64,000 nucleotides of DNA, taken from contig WLWS01000005.1 of NCBI GenBank assembly GCA_012103475.1, positions 253,001 through 317,000 of the forward strand. Direction: 5' to 3'. Positions 46,758-56,946 of the stretch are shown piece by piece. A program made the position numbers and the translations under genes. This DNA comes from Gammaproteobacteria bacterium (GTDB lineage Bacteria > Pseudomonadota > Gammaproteobacteria > Eutrophobiales > Eutrophobiaceae). Within the stretch, counting starts at the first letter, position 1, and every line of letters begins with the position of its first letter. Below the pieces are notes generated by a model that worked only from the letters and a program-made list of their open reading frames with translations, had not been told where the DNA came from and searched no databases.

Positions 46758-48353
46758 ATGTCTATGCCCAGTCCAAGTTCATTGTCGGCGGACGAGTTAG
46801 AAAAAATGCTTGAATGCCCGGCTGAGGAGGAAACCACACTACGATCCTGGCTGCGATCTTTACGCGACGCCGGACAGTTAAGCCCGGTACAGTGTGAGGT
46901 CGATTCGAAACTCGAAATCGGTGCCATTACGCGCGTCAATCTCGGTCTGGCCGGACCGGCCCTCTTATTCGACAATATAAAAGATTATCAGGACACGATT
47001 TCAACGCGTTTCGTCACCTGTGGCATGAGTAACAAAGTGCAGTTGTGTTTGCTTCTGCAATTACCGGCGGAGACTTCTGATGCCGAAATTGTCAGACATC
47101 TTAAGCAAACATACAGTAATCCGATCGCTCCGAATGTTGTTGAAAAGGCTCCGCATAAGGAGAATATTCTCAAGGGCGATGATATTGATCTGGCACAATT
47201 TCCGGCACCGATATGGCAGGGCCTGGATGGTGGTCGTTACATCGACACTTTTTGTGGAGTCATTACCCGCGACAATACAACCGGTCGTGAGAATATCGGG
47301 CTCTACCGTGGTCAGGTGATTGATAAAAACCGCATTGCGAAAGTTATGCTCGCCACTCAGGGCGGTGGCGGACACATGACTGGTTATCGCGAGAAGCAGG
47401 AAAAAATGCCGGTGGCCATTGCTTATGGTGGTCATGATGTCGTGCCATTCTGTGCCGGCAGTCCCTTTCCACGTCATGTCTGTAAGTGGGATATGATGGG
47501 AGCGATTCTGGGCAAACCGATGGATCTGGTTAAGTGTGAAACTATCGATCTACTTGTTCCCGCCGGCGCGGAGATCGTCGTTGAAGGCTATATCAACCCC
47601 GATCCGGCGACTTTCGAAATGGAAGGACCTTTCGGTGAATACCCCGGTTATTACGCTGGTGTTCCTTCACCAAAACCGGTACTTGAAGTGAGCTGCATTA
47701 GCTACCGCAACAAACCCATAATGCGCGGAACTCTGGAAGGCTGTCGCCCGGGTTTTCCTTCAGAAGATTCTATTCTTTGCGCTTACAGCTGGTCGGCAAT
47801 TTTCTGGAACATGCTTGAAGCTGCCGGAGTGGTAGGCGTCACCGATGTCTGGTGCCCGCATGTATCTACAGGAACTCATATTATTGTACAAATCCGTAAA
47901 CAATATCGTGGGCATGCCCAGCAAGTCGCAATGGCTCTGTGGGGCACGAGTGCCGCGCAATGGTTTTTCAAACATGTGATCGTCGTTGAAGAAGATATCG
48001 ACATCCGCGATCCTCTTGCTGTGGAATGGGCGATCGCATTCCGGGTTAATGCGGGTATGGATCAGATATCCATGTTCGGACCCACTTTTGGCTCACCACT
48101 GGACCCTTCTGTCAGCCATGATGTGCTCGACATGCCGCGCTTTCGCACCGGCAAATGGACTCGAGTACTGGTGGACGCAACGCGCAACTGGGATCTGGCA
48201 AAAAATGATGACTGGGGTGGTAAGAGTTTTCCACCGGTTGGTAATCTTGAAAAGGAACTGGAGCAGAAAATCCACGATCGCTGGCAGGAGTACGATATTG
48301 GTATTGATTATCTGGATGAGAAAAAACGCGAATACCTGGTAAGGGAAAGCTGA
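46758..48353 (+). CDS. UbiD-family decarboxylase (first copy)
   Basis: A 531-residue protein with the UbiD-type core: GRENIGLYRGQVIDKNRI, AIAYGGHDVVPF, and the active-site MEGPFGEYPGYYA with its two glutamates. These enzymes use prenylated FMN, made by UbiX, to remove or add carboxyl groups on unsaturated or aromatic acids. The start has an extension (about 70 residues) before the common core. The second UbiD follows 17 bp later. Substrate unknown; this is unlikely to be the ubiquinone enzyme because two copies sit in a catabolic block. Confidence 0.9.
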   Translation: MSMPSPSSLSADELEKMLECPAEEETTLRSWLRSLRDAGQLSPVQCEVDSKLEIGAITRVNLGLAGPALLFDNIKDYQDTISTRFVTCGMSNKVQLCLLLQLPAETSDAEIVRHLKQTYSNPIAPNVVEKAPHKENILKGDDIDLAQFPAPIWQGLDGGRYIDTFCGVITRDNTTGRENIGLYRGQVIDKNRIAKVMLATQGGGGHMTGYREKQEKMPVAIAYGGHDVVPFCAGSPFPRHVCKWDMMGAILGKPMDLVKCETIDLLVPAGAEIVVEGYINPDPATFEMEGPFGEYPGYYAGVPSPKPVLEVSCISYRNKPIMRGTLEGCRPGFPSEDSILCAYSWSAIFWNMLEAAGVVGVTDVWCPHVSTGTHIIVQIRKQYRGHAQQVAMALWGTSAAQWFFKHVIVVEEDIDIRDPLAVEWAIAFRVNAGMDQISMFGPTFGSPLDPSVSHDVLDMPRFRTGKWTRVLVDATRNWDLAKNDDWGGKSFPPVGNLEKELEQKIHDRWQEYDIGIDYLDEKKREYLVRES

Positions 48354-48370
48354 GTGATACTAAAGGGATT

Positions 48371-49738
48371 ATGAATTTTCAGAAAAGACAATTGATCGAC
48401 CTGCAGGCCTATCTCGACTATCTGGATAAAGCCAATCATCTGCTTCGTGTAAAAACAGAAGTGGATGCCGTCTATGAACTGGCAGGTATCGCGAAAAAGT
48501 TTGAAGGTGAGAAAGCCATTCTTTTTGAGAATGTGAAAGACAGTGACTATCCGGTATTCATCGGTCTCTACTGGAACAGGGATGTAATAGCTGATTTTTT
48601 TGAAACCAGTTCAGAGCAACTTCCCTTTGTTTTGAAAGATGAAATTCGTACCTGGCACAAATCTCCTATGGAGCCGCTTATCAGCAAGACAGGACCGGCA
48701 AACGAAGTCATAGAAAAGAAGGTCGATCTGAACAAACTGCCTATGCCCCATCATGCCGAAGGGGATGGCGGACGCTATCTGACATCGACTGTCGTCATTG
48801 CCAAAGATCCGGATACAGGTGTTCGTAATCTTTCCATTCATCGCATGATGCTCGTTGGCCGCGACAGAATGACTATCCAGCTGGAAGAATATGGTCACCT
48901 GATGGATTACTACAAACGCGCCGAAGCCAGAGGCGAAGCATTGGAAATCACCATGAGCAACGGCGTGGATTTCGCAGTAAGTATGGCCGCGGCTGCACCC
49001 GCATCGGCCGCCCCTATCGATACCGATGAACTCGGTATCGCCAGCCAGATCCGGGGTGCGCCGGTTGAATTAATAGAAGCACAAACTGTTGCAGTCGAAG
49101 CTATCGCCAATGCGCAGTTTGTTATTGAAGGTCACATTCTCCCGCAAGTACGTGAGGATGAAGGACCCTATGCGGAAGTTACCGGTTATTATGCAGAACG
49201 CGCACCGCGCTGGGTTTTTGTAGCGACAGCGGTTACACGCAGAGCCAATCCAGTCTTTCATTCTATTTTATCCGGCATGGAAGTGTATAACGCTTTCGCC
49301 ACCATCACCGAAGCCGGTATTTTTGAAAAAGTTAATGCACTGGTACCTGCTGTCACTGCAGTGAAATTATCACAGGGATCGATTCCTTATCATCTCGTTA
49401 TACAAATAGACAAAAAGTTCGAAGGCATTCAATACAACGCCATCATGGCCGGTTTTACCTCTCAGGCTTTTATTAAGATGGTGACGGTGGTGGACACCGA
49501 TGTCGATATTTTTAATCTTGCCGATGTTGAATGGGCCGTAGCAACCCGCTGTCGCTTTGATAAAGATTTGCTGATTGACAAAGATTCGGCTGGCCATCGT
49601 CTCAATCCTACCAGCGAAGATGATCTGTGGACACGTGTCGGTATTGATGCAACGGTGCCCTTACCTATTGAAGAAAAATATGTACGCGCAAAAATGCAGG
49701 ATGTGGCGCTCGATAAATATGACATAGAGGGGCTTTAG
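48371..49738 (+). CDS. UbiD-family decarboxylase (second copy)
   Basis: A 455-residue UbiD homologue with RNLSIHRMMLVGRDRMTI, the active-site DEGPYAEVTGYYA with both glutamates, and VEWAVATRCRFDKDLL. It is shorter than and clearly diverged from the first copy. The tandem pair may form a mixed enzyme or act on related substrates. The MBL-fold gene starts 4 bp after its stop, so the three genes are one operon. Confidence 0.9.
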   Translation: MNFQKRQLIDLQAYLDYLDKANHLLRVKTEVDAVYELAGIAKKFEGEKAILFENVKDSDYPVFIGLYWNRDVIADFFETSSEQLPFVLKDEIRTWHKSPMEPLISKTGPANEVIEKKVDLNKLPMPHHAEGDGGRYLTSTVVIAKDPDTGVRNLSIHRMMLVGRDRMTIQLEEYGHLMDYYKRAEARGEALEITMSNGVDFAVSMAAAAPASAAPIDTDELGIASQIRGAPVELIEAQTVAVEAIANAQFVIEGHILPQVREDEGPYAEVTGYYAERAPRWVFVATAVTRRANPVFHSILSGMEVYNAFATITEAGIFEKVNALVPAVTAVKLSQGSIPYHLVIQIDKKFEGIQYNAIMAGFTSQAFIKMVTVVDTDVDIFNLADVEWAVATRCRFDKDLLIDKDSAGHRLNPTSEDDLWTRVGIDATVPLPIEEKYVRAKMQDVALDKYDIEGL

Positions 49739-49742
49739 TCGG

Positions 49743-50651
49743 ATGGAAAAACTCAAACTCGGAAATTTTGATCTCTGCAAGATAGTCGAATCCGTCTCCC
49801 CGGCTTTCGAATTGAATTTTCTGCTACCTGATGCGGATACCGATACCGTTGAAGCGAATCGTAGCTGGCTGTATCCGAATTATATTGATCCGAAAACTGA
49901 CATCCTGATGATCAGTTTTCATAGTTATCTCCTGCGTACAGGTAAATATACGATTCTAATCGACTCCTGCGTCGGCAATCACAAAGACAGACCCGCCTTT
50001 CCTGAGATGCACAATCTGAATACAGATTACCTGCAGAAACTGAAGACAGCAGGCGTCTCACCGGACGAAATCGATTTTGTTATGTGCACGCATATGCATC
50101 CGGACCATGTAGGCTGGAACACACAACTTGAAGATGGTCTTTGGGTACCCACCTTTCCTAACGCCCGTTACCTTTTTGGCAAAACGGAATATGACTCCTG
50201 GCTGCACTATCACAAGGAAATAGCCGGCACTGAAGCAGATTCTATTCCTGAAGTCGCCAGTTCCAGTCTGCGCCTGTCCTTTGAAGACAGCGTATTGCCG
50301 GTTATCGCTGCCGGTCAAGCTGAAATGATCGAAGGTGGATTTGAGCTGGAAGATGGTGTAAGTGTGGAAGACGCAGCCGGTCATTCGCCCGGAAACTTCA
50401 TTTTTAAACTGGAATCGGCAGGTAGTAGAGCGACTGTCAGCGGTGATGTATTACATCATCCTCTGCAACTTGTCCGGCCAGACTGGTCAAGTGGCTTCTG
50501 TAGTGATCCGCAGCTCTCTGCTGTTACCCGGAGACGGGTACTCGAAGAAACAGCGTCGAGCGGAGCCATACTTATGCCGGCACATTTCCCCACACCCAGC
50601 TGGGGGCAAATTGAGGCCAGTGATGATGGTTTTCGACTAATCACTCAATGA
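49743..50651 (+). CDS. MBL-fold metallo-hydrolase
   Basis: A 302-residue protein with the zinc motif CTHMHPDHVGWN, a later histidine in DAAGHSPGNF, the bridging aspartate in SGDVLHHPLQL, and PAHFPTPSWG. All metal ligands of the fold are present. It is probably a lactonase or esterase that opens a product of the UbiD pair. It converges with hydantoinase B, 5 bp away. Confidence 0.9.
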   Translation: MEKLKLGNFDLCKIVESVSPAFELNFLLPDADTDTVEANRSWLYPNYIDPKTDILMISFHSYLLRTGKYTILIDSCVGNHKDRPAFPEMHNLNTDYLQKLKTAGVSPDEIDFVMCTHMHPDHVGWNTQLEDGLWVPTFPNARYLFGKTEYDSWLHYHKEIAGTEADSIPEVASSSLRLSFEDSVLPVIAAGQAEMIEGGFELEDGVSVEDAAGHSPGNFIFKLESAGSRATVSGDVLHHPLQLVRPDWSSGFCSDPQLSAVTRRRVLEETASSGAILMPAHFPTPSWGQIEASDDGFRLITQ

Positions 50652-50656
50652 ATGTT

Positions 50657-52414
50657 TTAAGCAGAGCGTAAGCCGCGGGTTTTCTCTTCATCAATGGTAT
50701 AAGCGCTGACCGAGTCGTCCTTAGTCACAACAACGGCATAACTCAGTCTCGCCTGTTCAACAGAGACCAGACCATCATGAACATCACGCAAGACTCTTTC
50801 CGGGCTGCGTTGTTTCGGATCGCCATAACCACCGCCACCACTTGAGACAATACTTATCCTGTCGCCTTTGTTAAAGGTGTACATGCGATTGCCATCCAGT
50901 TCCTCGCTACTGCCATCCGCGTGCTCAAGGTTCAGTCGATGAGCTGGTGCAGCCTCACCACCGGCGATACCTTCCGGCGCCGTAAAGTTTCGCATACCGC
51001 TGCCGAAATTCGCACAGGCGACATTATCTGCCTCCACTTGAAAAGCATAACGAACTCCCATGCCGCCGCGCCACTCACCAGCACCGCCAGTGTCCGTTTC
51101 AATTTCATACTCGAGCAAACTGTAAGGTGTTACCAGTTCATGCAACTCCGGATCCGGTGCACGTAAGCCACCGAGCGTGACTGGTGTCCCAACATGATCC
51201 CAGCCGTCGTAGCCATGTACCGCACCGCCGCCACCTTTGCTCATAAAATGAATGTCGGCAAAAAAACGGTCATTAGCCGGGTTCATACCCATGGTCGCGG
51301 GCGCACACCAGCGACCCCACATGGCGGAGACCTGCTCCGGTATGACCTGTGCCAGCGCCAGCCAGATGGCTTCGATCATGGCCTCGCCAATACACAAGGT
51401 GCAGCAGGATGTCGGCGCCGGTTCGCGGGCATTGACTATCGTGCCCTCGGGCGCAATTATTTCGAGCGGCCGCACAGCACCATCGTTAAACTGAATGTCG
51501 TTGCTGATGGCATGAGTTGAAAAAAGTGCCAGCTGACTCATGGCACTGGTATTCGGCAAGGTGCTGTTAATGTAACCGATAGATTGTGCATCACTGTCGC
51601 TGTAGTCGAAGATGACTTTGTCACCCTGCACCTTCAGGCAAAGCCTAACCACCGGACTTTTATCAAATTCAATTCCATCATGATCAATGGCACGTTCTGC
51701 TGAATATTCGCCATCCGGTATTTTCGCTATATCGGCACGTACGCGTCGTTCGGTCGCATCCAGAATCTCTGCTGTCGCCGCTGACAAGTCTGCGTATCCA
51801 TAATGTTCAAGCAAGGCCAGAAGACGACGCTCGCCGAGATTAACTGCACCGATCTGACAATGTATATCGCCTTCAACAAGATCTCTGGCGCGAATATTGA
51901 GCAAAATAAAATCAAGCACATCCTCTCGCAGGACACCCCTGTCCGCGAGACGCAAACAGGGAATGCGCAAGGCATCTTCCCAGGCATCGTGAGCCTCAGG
52001 GTTGTAACCGACCACACCGCCACCGCCCATATCCGCGTGATGCCCCTTCGATAGCAACCAGTAACGCAGTTGCTTGTCCCAGAATACGGGTTTCATCACG
52101 TTTAAATCCGGCGGGTGATTATTGCCACGATAAGGATCATTCAAAATAAACAGATCACCTTCATGTACATCGCCTACAAAACGTTCTGCTACGGCTTTTG
52201 CAGCGAAAGGAGTGGCAGCGGCAATATCCGGAATGTAAATAGTTTGTGCGAGCAGTTCCGGTTTGTGATCAAACACAGCCGTAGTGAAATCTCTGGCTTC
52301 AGAGAAAATCGGTGAGCGGGAAGTACGCAGCATGGTTTCACCCATTTCCTTACAGATGGATTGCATCCTTGCGCTGATGACAGCTATGTCTACCGGGTCA
52401 ATGTCAGATTTCAT
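50657..52414 (-). CDS. Hydantoinase B / oxoprolinase family protein
   Basis: A 585-residue protein with the HyuB core (TMLRTSRSPIFSEARDFTTA, ILNDPYRGNNHPPDLNVMKP, KGGGGAVHGYDGWDHVGTPV, and the end VSSGGGGYGDPKQRSPE). It forms the second subunit of ATP-dependent N-methylhydantoinase/oxoprolinase or of acetone/acetophenone carboxylase-like complexes. It lies 12 bp after the A subunit gene. Confidence 0.93.
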   Translation of the reverse strand: MKSDIDPVDIAVISARMQSICKEMGETMLRTSRSPIFSEARDFTTAVFDHKPELLAQTIYIPDIAAATPFAAKAVAERFVGDVHEGDLFILNDPYRGNNHPPDLNVMKPVFWDKQLRYWLLSKGHHADMGGGGVVGYNPEAHDAWEDALRIPCLRLADRGVLREDVLDFILLNIRARDLVEGDIHCQIGAVNLGERRLLALLEHYGYADLSAATAEILDATERRVRADIAKIPDGEYSAERAIDHDGIEFDKSPVVRLCLKVQGDKVIFDYSDSDAQSIGYINSTLPNTSAMSQLALFSTHAISNDIQFNDGAVRPLEIIAPEGTIVNAREPAPTSCCTLCIGEAMIEAIWLALAQVIPEQVSAMWGRWCAPATMGMNPANDRFFADIHFMSKGGGGAVHGYDGWDHVGTPVTLGGLRAPDPELHELVTPYSLLEYEIETDTGGAGEWRGGMGVRYAFQVEADNVACANFGSGMRNFTAPEGIAGGEAAPAHRLNLEHADGSSEELDGNRMYTFNKGDRISIVSSGGGGYGDPKQRSPERVLRDVHDGLVSVEQARLSYAVVVTKDDSVSAYTIDEEKTRGLRSA

Positions 52415-52426
52415 ATTGCTTCACCT

Positions 52427-54535
52427 TTACTCTTCTTTTTTCCGCAGAATCTCAATGAGGTAATTACCCCACTCATCACAACGTAATTCAGTGGCAGTCG
52501 GTAACACAATGGTCGTTGTCGGCTGTTCGACAATAGCAGGACCTAGAAGCAGATTACCTGACTGCAGGGCAAGACCGTCATACACGTCAACCAACTGCAT
52601 CGAGTTATCAAACCAGGCCTCGCGCCTGCCTTTTATTGCATGCACCGCATCTTCATCCTTTAGTGCAAAACGACTGGCCTGTGGTTTCCCGGTTTTGCCA
52701 CTGGCCACCAGTCGCAGATTAATTAATTCCACTTCGCCCTGAGGCAGGGCATAACCAAAACGCTCATCATGTAAGCCGTGAAAATCATCGATCAGTTGTT
52801 GCCAGACTTGCTCATTACTATCACCCAGATTAAAGCCTGTCACTTCCACCTCATTAAACTGACCGACATAGCGGAGGTCTGCTGAATACTGCATTGTGAC
52901 GTCTTCGCTTGTAAGGTTTTCATCAGCGAAAGTTGATAAAGCCAGATCCCGCATCTCCTGCAGACGTTTGCCGATAAGCTTGAAATCGACCAGGGAACCG
53001 AGCATGGCACAGGTGCGGACATAGGTGTGTTTTAAATCCGACAGCAACATGCCGGCCGCGCAGAATACCGATGATTCACGAGGTACCAGTAGTGTGCGAA
53101 TGCCCAGCTCGCGGGCAATTGGAACCGCGTGTATCGGTCCTGCGCCACCGGCGACAATCATGGCGAACTCTCTCGGATCAAGACCCCGTTGAACAGTCAC
53201 GACTGTGACCGCGCCACTCATTATAGAATTTGCCACACGATAAATGCCGTCGGCAGCTTCAGTAATCGATAAACCGAGAGGGATCGCCACTTTCTTTTCT
53301 ATCGCGCGGCTGGCTGCCTCACGGTTCAGCGTCATAGCGCCACCGTGAAAATAGTCCGCATCAAGATATCCGAGAATTAAATCGGCATCAGTCACGGTGG
53401 GTTCGCTACCGCCGCGGTCGTAACAGGCTGGTCCCGGATCAGCACCGGCACTGGCAGGCCCCACATACAACATGCCGCCACTGTCGACACCGGCAATCGA
53501 ACCGCCACCTGCGCCCACTGTGTGAATATCAAGCATGGGCACGGCAACGTGGAAACCGCCTACTTCATTTTCCGAACTGACTACGGGAGTTTCATTCTGC
53601 ACCAGAGCAACATCAAAACTGGTACCGCCCATATCGACGGTGATGATATTTTTATAGTCGTGGGTTTTACCATAATGAATGCCTGCGCCTGGACCACCGG
53701 CTGGTCCGGATAATAGTGTATTGACAGAAAAACGACTGGTGACTTTCGGAGACATACAACCGCCGTTGGATTGCATTATGTTCAGTGTTCCGGAAAAGCC
53801 GTTCTGCTGAAGACTTTGTTCGAGTTCCTGCAGATAGGATGCCAAAGGCGGACCGCAGTAAGAATTCAAGGCGGTGGTGCTATGTCGCTCATAGACACGT
53901 ATTTGTGGCAAGACCTCGCAGGACAAGGAAATATAAACATTGGGAAATTCTTTTTCTAATAATTCGCGAGTGCGAAGTTCATGCTCAGGATTCAGGAAAG
54001 ACCACAGGTAGGAGATGGCAATAGCTTCAATATTCGCTGACTGCATTACAGCCGCAGCGCTGGCGACGTCTTCTTCGTGTAGGGGGATGGTCTGTTCACC
54101 TCTTGCGTTTACTCTTTCTCTTACTGTTAGATTTAAAGATCGTTCAATGAGCTGTGGCGGCGGGGCAAGTTGCAAATCATAACGTTCGCCATCTTTCATT
54201 CCCCTGCGCAGATTGAGTAGATCGCGAAAGCCGTGAGTCGTGATGAAAGCAGTACGGGCACCCGAAGCGGTTAGTACTGCGTTCGTTGTAATGGTCGTAC
54301 CATGAACAATGGATTCGACTTGTTCCAGAAAACCCCGGGTTGGCAAATTCCGCTCAGAGGCCGCCTGCTGCAGTGCGGCAAAAACACCCTGGCTCGGGTC
54401 TGCAGGTGTGGTCGGCGCCTTACATATTGAGGTGTTACCTGCATCGTCAAATACAAGCAGGTCAGTAAAAGTGCCGCCGACATCTATACCAATTTTGAAG
54501 CTCACTGGATAATCATGGCTCTTGTTGATGAACAA
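52427..54535 (-). CDS. Hydantoinase A / oxoprolinase family protein
   Basis: A 702-residue protein: FKIGIDVGGTFTDLLVFDDA, SIVHGTTITTNAV, DMGGTSFDVALV and GGAGPIHAVPIARELGI are the HyuA phosphate and ATP-binding motifs. The true start is unsure: TTG at 54535, or GTG at 54505 just before SFKIGIDVGG. With the B subunit it should open a cyclic amide or carboxylate-activated substrate with ATP. It may belong to the same catabolic route as the UbiD genes. Confidence 0.92.
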   Translation of the reverse strand: MFINKSHDYPVSFKIGIDVGGTFTDLLVFDDAGNTSICKAPTTPADPSQGVFAALQQAASERNLPTRGFLEQVESIVHGTTITTNAVLTASGARTAFITTHGFRDLLNLRRGMKDGERYDLQLAPPPQLIERSLNLTVRERVNARGEQTIPLHEEDVASAAAVMQSANIEAIAISYLWSFLNPEHELRTRELLEKEFPNVYISLSCEVLPQIRVYERHSTTALNSYCGPPLASYLQELEQSLQQNGFSGTLNIMQSNGGCMSPKVTSRFSVNTLLSGPAGGPGAGIHYGKTHDYKNIITVDMGGTSFDVALVQNETPVVSSENEVGGFHVAVPMLDIHTVGAGGGSIAGVDSGGMLYVGPASAGADPGPACYDRGGSEPTVTDADLILGYLDADYFHGGAMTLNREAASRAIEKKVAIPLGLSITEAADGIYRVANSIMSGAVTVVTVQRGLDPREFAMIVAGGAGPIHAVPIARELGIRTLLVPRESSVFCAAGMLLSDLKHTYVRTCAMLGSLVDFKLIGKRLQEMRDLALSTFADENLTSEDVTMQYSADLRYVGQFNEVEVTGFNLGDSNEQVWQQLIDDFHGLHDERFGYALPQGEVELINLRLVASGKTGKPQASRFALKDEDAVHAIKGRREAWFDNSMQLVDVYDGLALQSGNLLLGPAIVEQPTTTIVLPTATELRCDEWGNYLIEILRKKEE

Positions 54536-54613
54536 TGGGAGGTAATAGTATATATAAAAGCTTCCTGACTACTAAGCATTCCGCCCTGAGCGCGAGATGT
54601 GCTAAATTGCCTT

Positions 54614-55081
54614 ATGACTAAAGTTCGAGAACCTGCCAATGCGCCTGATTTCGTTATGGAGCATTTGCACCGATATCAGAAAAGTGACGGAGCCGATGGA
54701 CACCTGTGGGATTCTACGGGCTTTGGCGATCATGGTCTGATTCCTACTTTATTGCTTACCACTACCGGGCGTCAAAGCGCTGAGCTTCTGATTGTGCCGC
54801 TCATCTACACTGAAACGGACGGACGCTTTGTTGTTGTCGCCTCTGCCGGTGGTGCGCCGACTAACCCTGCCTGGTGCATCAATCTGATGCATAAGCCAGA
54901 GGTTGATATTCAGGTGATCGCCAATAAGTTTGCCGCCATAGCCAGAGTCTCTGAGGGCAAGGAAAGAGAAGAACTCTGGCGTGTTATGAACAGGGTTTAT
55001 CCCGAATATATTAAATTGCAGGCTAAAACTGAGCGGCAGATCCCGGTTATTGTTCTTGATCCTGTTTCTAAACAGACCTAA
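54614..55081 (+). CDS. Nitroreductase-family deazaflavin-dependent oxidoreductase (Ddn-like)
   Basis: The ATG at 54614 is used; a GTG at 54599 is also in frame. The 155-residue protein has the split-barrel family pattern LLTTTGRQSAELLIVPLIY, VVVASAGGAPTNPAWCINLM (usual form GGAPxHPAWYxNL), and DIQVIANKF. Mycobacterial Ddn uses the cofactor F420; related proteins may bind FMN. It precedes the DUF2797 and LLM genes. Confidence 0.85.
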   Translation: MTKVREPANAPDFVMEHLHRYQKSDGADGHLWDSTGFGDHGLIPTLLLTTTGRQSAELLIVPLIYTETDGRFVVVASAGGAPTNPAWCINLMHKPEVDIQVIANKFAAIARVSEGKEREELWRVMNRVYPEYIKLQAKTERQIPVIVLDPVSKQT

Positions 55082-55087
55082 ATTTTT

Positions 55088-55912
55088 ATGTCATTAAAAC
55101 ATACCGGCCATTTGCGAAAAATGGCAACTTCGCTTGAGTCTTCTGTGCAATATTCCCTGCCTCTGGATGACGAGCTGATTCCTCTGAATGAACGTATCGG
55201 GAAAGAAATTTCCATGAGATACATTGCGGAAATCCACTGTATAAAATGTGGCCGCAAAAGTAATAAAAGTTACAGCCAGGGCTATTGCTATCCCTGCTTT
55301 ATTTCACTTGCCGCCTGCGATATGTGCATCATGAAACCGGAAACCTGTCATTTCCATCTGGGTACCTGCCGGGAACCCGACTGGGCAGAAAAAAATTGCA
55401 TGCAGGAACATTATGTTTATCTGGCAAATTCCTCTGGAGTTAAAGTAGGCATAACGCGGGGCTCGCAAGTACCCACACGCTGGATGGATCAGGGTGCCAG
55501 TCAGGCTCTGCCGGTTTTCAAAGTATCCAACCGGCTTCTGTCTGGAAAAATAGAAGTCGCTATCAAAGCTCATGTTTCGGATCGCACCGACTGGCGCAAA
55601 ATGCTCAAAGCTGAAGCAGATCCGGTCGATTTGCCTGCGCGTAGAGATGAGCTTATCAGTGCAGCTAAAAACCAACTCGAAGCGATTGCGGACGATTATG
55701 AAGAGTCTGATATAGAATTTTTGACTGCTGCTGAAGTGATTAACATAGAGTATCCGGTTGAGACCTATCCGGAAAAGGTGAAGTCCCTGAATTTTGATAA
55801 AACACCGGAAATCAGCGGAATACTTCAGGGCATAAAAGGACAATACCTGATACTGGATTGTGGTGTACTCAATATTCGGAAATTCGCCGGCTACCAGATT
55901 GAATTAAGTTAA
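55088..55912 (+). CDS. DUF2797 zinc-binding protein
   Basis: A 274-residue protein with an N-terminal cysteine-rich region (CIKCGRKSNKSYSQGYCYPC, then CDMCIMKPETCHFHLGTCRE) and the DUF2797 core (EHYVYLANSSGVKVGITRGS, PTRWMDQGASQA). The VYLA...KVGIT part resembles a GIY-YIG-like or T5orf172-like fold start, but no catalytic set is clear. Function unknown. Confidence 0.82.
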   Translation: MSLKHTGHLRKMATSLESSVQYSLPLDDELIPLNERIGKEISMRYIAEIHCIKCGRKSNKSYSQGYCYPCFISLAACDMCIMKPETCHFHLGTCREPDWAEKNCMQEHYVYLANSSGVKVGITRGSQVPTRWMDQGASQALPVFKVSNRLLSGKIEVAIKAHVSDRTDWRKMLKAEADPVDLPARRDELISAAKNQLEAIADDYEESDIEFLTAAEVINIEYPVETYPEKVKSLNFDKTPEISGILQGIKGQYLILDCGVLNIRKFAGYQIELS

Positions 55913-55953
55913 GTCAGACATCCGCTTACCATCTCAACAGGAAAATAGTTCTT

Positions 55954-56946
55954 ATGGCAGTGTCATTTAATGTAGGAATATTACCCAATCGCCCAATAGA
56001 AGATTTCGTTAACTGGATTGCCCAGGCTGATGAGCTCGGTTTTGGTGGTGTCTGGGTGGCCGATTCTCAATCGGTATTTCGTGATGCCTTTATGGCACTG
56101 ACACTTTTCGCTGACCGTACCCGCCACATGGAACTGGCTACCGGTGTAAGTAATGTGATCACGCGTCACCCTGCTGTACTCGCGAACAGTTTTGCGACGC
56201 TGGATGAATTCTCAGGTGGCCGCGCGGTGCTGGGTATAGGTATCGGTGATAGCGCTATTTACAATATCGGCCATAAACCGGCCAAACTGAAAAGGCTCGA
56301 GGATTTGATTGCCGTACTGCGACAATTAATGGCCGGTGAGACCGCCCATTTTGATGGTCAGGATATCAAAGTCAGCTGGCCACCGCGTAAGGTACCCATC
56401 GTGATCGCCTGCACCGGCCCGAAGTCTCTGCAGCTGGCCGGTCGAATTGCTGACGGTGTTCTTTTTCAGGTCGGCTCAGACCCGACGCTGGTACGATACG
56501 CAAAGAAAAATATTGCCATTGGTGCCAATCAGGCCAGTCGCGATGTGAATGACATAAAACTCTATCAGCGACTGGCCTGCGCTGTCTCTGAGGATCGCGA
56601 TCAGGTGCGCAAAGAAGCCCGAGGTTATGCCTCAGTGGCGGCTAATACGATATACAGCGCTATCCCGAGAGAAGATATTCCTGATGCCCTGTGGGAAGAC
56701 CTGCATATCCTGAGAGAAAAATACGATTATCAGCAACATGGCAGCATGGATGCTGATCAGGCAGAACTTATTACTGATCGAATACTGGATGCGGTCGCCA
56801 TCGCCGGAACAACAGAAGAAGCGGTACCACGTTTTCAGGAACTAATGGAACTTGGCGTGGAAAACTTCGTCCTGCCGATCGCGACAAAAGAGCCGGATGT
56901 GATTATCAGAACTCTGGCTGAGCAGGTCCTGCCGAAACTTCGCTGA
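55954..56946 (+). CDS. LLM-class flavin-dependent oxidoreductase
   Basis: A 330-residue TIM-barrel protein of the luciferase-like monooxygenase class: IAQADELGFGGVWVADSQSV, ATGVSNVITRHPAVLANSFA, TLDEFSGGRAVLGIGIGDS and PIVIACTGPKSLQLAGRIAD. Such enzymes use F420 or FMN; this group resembles the methylenetetrahydromethanopterin-reductase-like F420 enzymes. It is next to a Ddn-like gene, which adds weight to deazaflavin use. Confidence 0.88.
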   Translation: MAVSFNVGILPNRPIEDFVNWIAQADELGFGGVWVADSQSVFRDAFMALTLFADRTRHMELATGVSNVITRHPAVLANSFATLDEFSGGRAVLGIGIGDSAIYNIGHKPAKLKRLEDLIAVLRQLMAGETAHFDGQDIKVSWPPRKVPIVIACTGPKSLQLAGRIADGVLFQVGSDPTLVRYAKKNIAIGANQASRDVNDIKLYQRLACAVSEDRDQVRKEARGYASVAANTIYSAIPREDIPDALWEDLHILREKYDYQQHGSMDADQAELITDRILDAVAIAGTTEEAVPRFQELMELGVENFVLPIATKEPDVIIRTLAEQVLPKLR

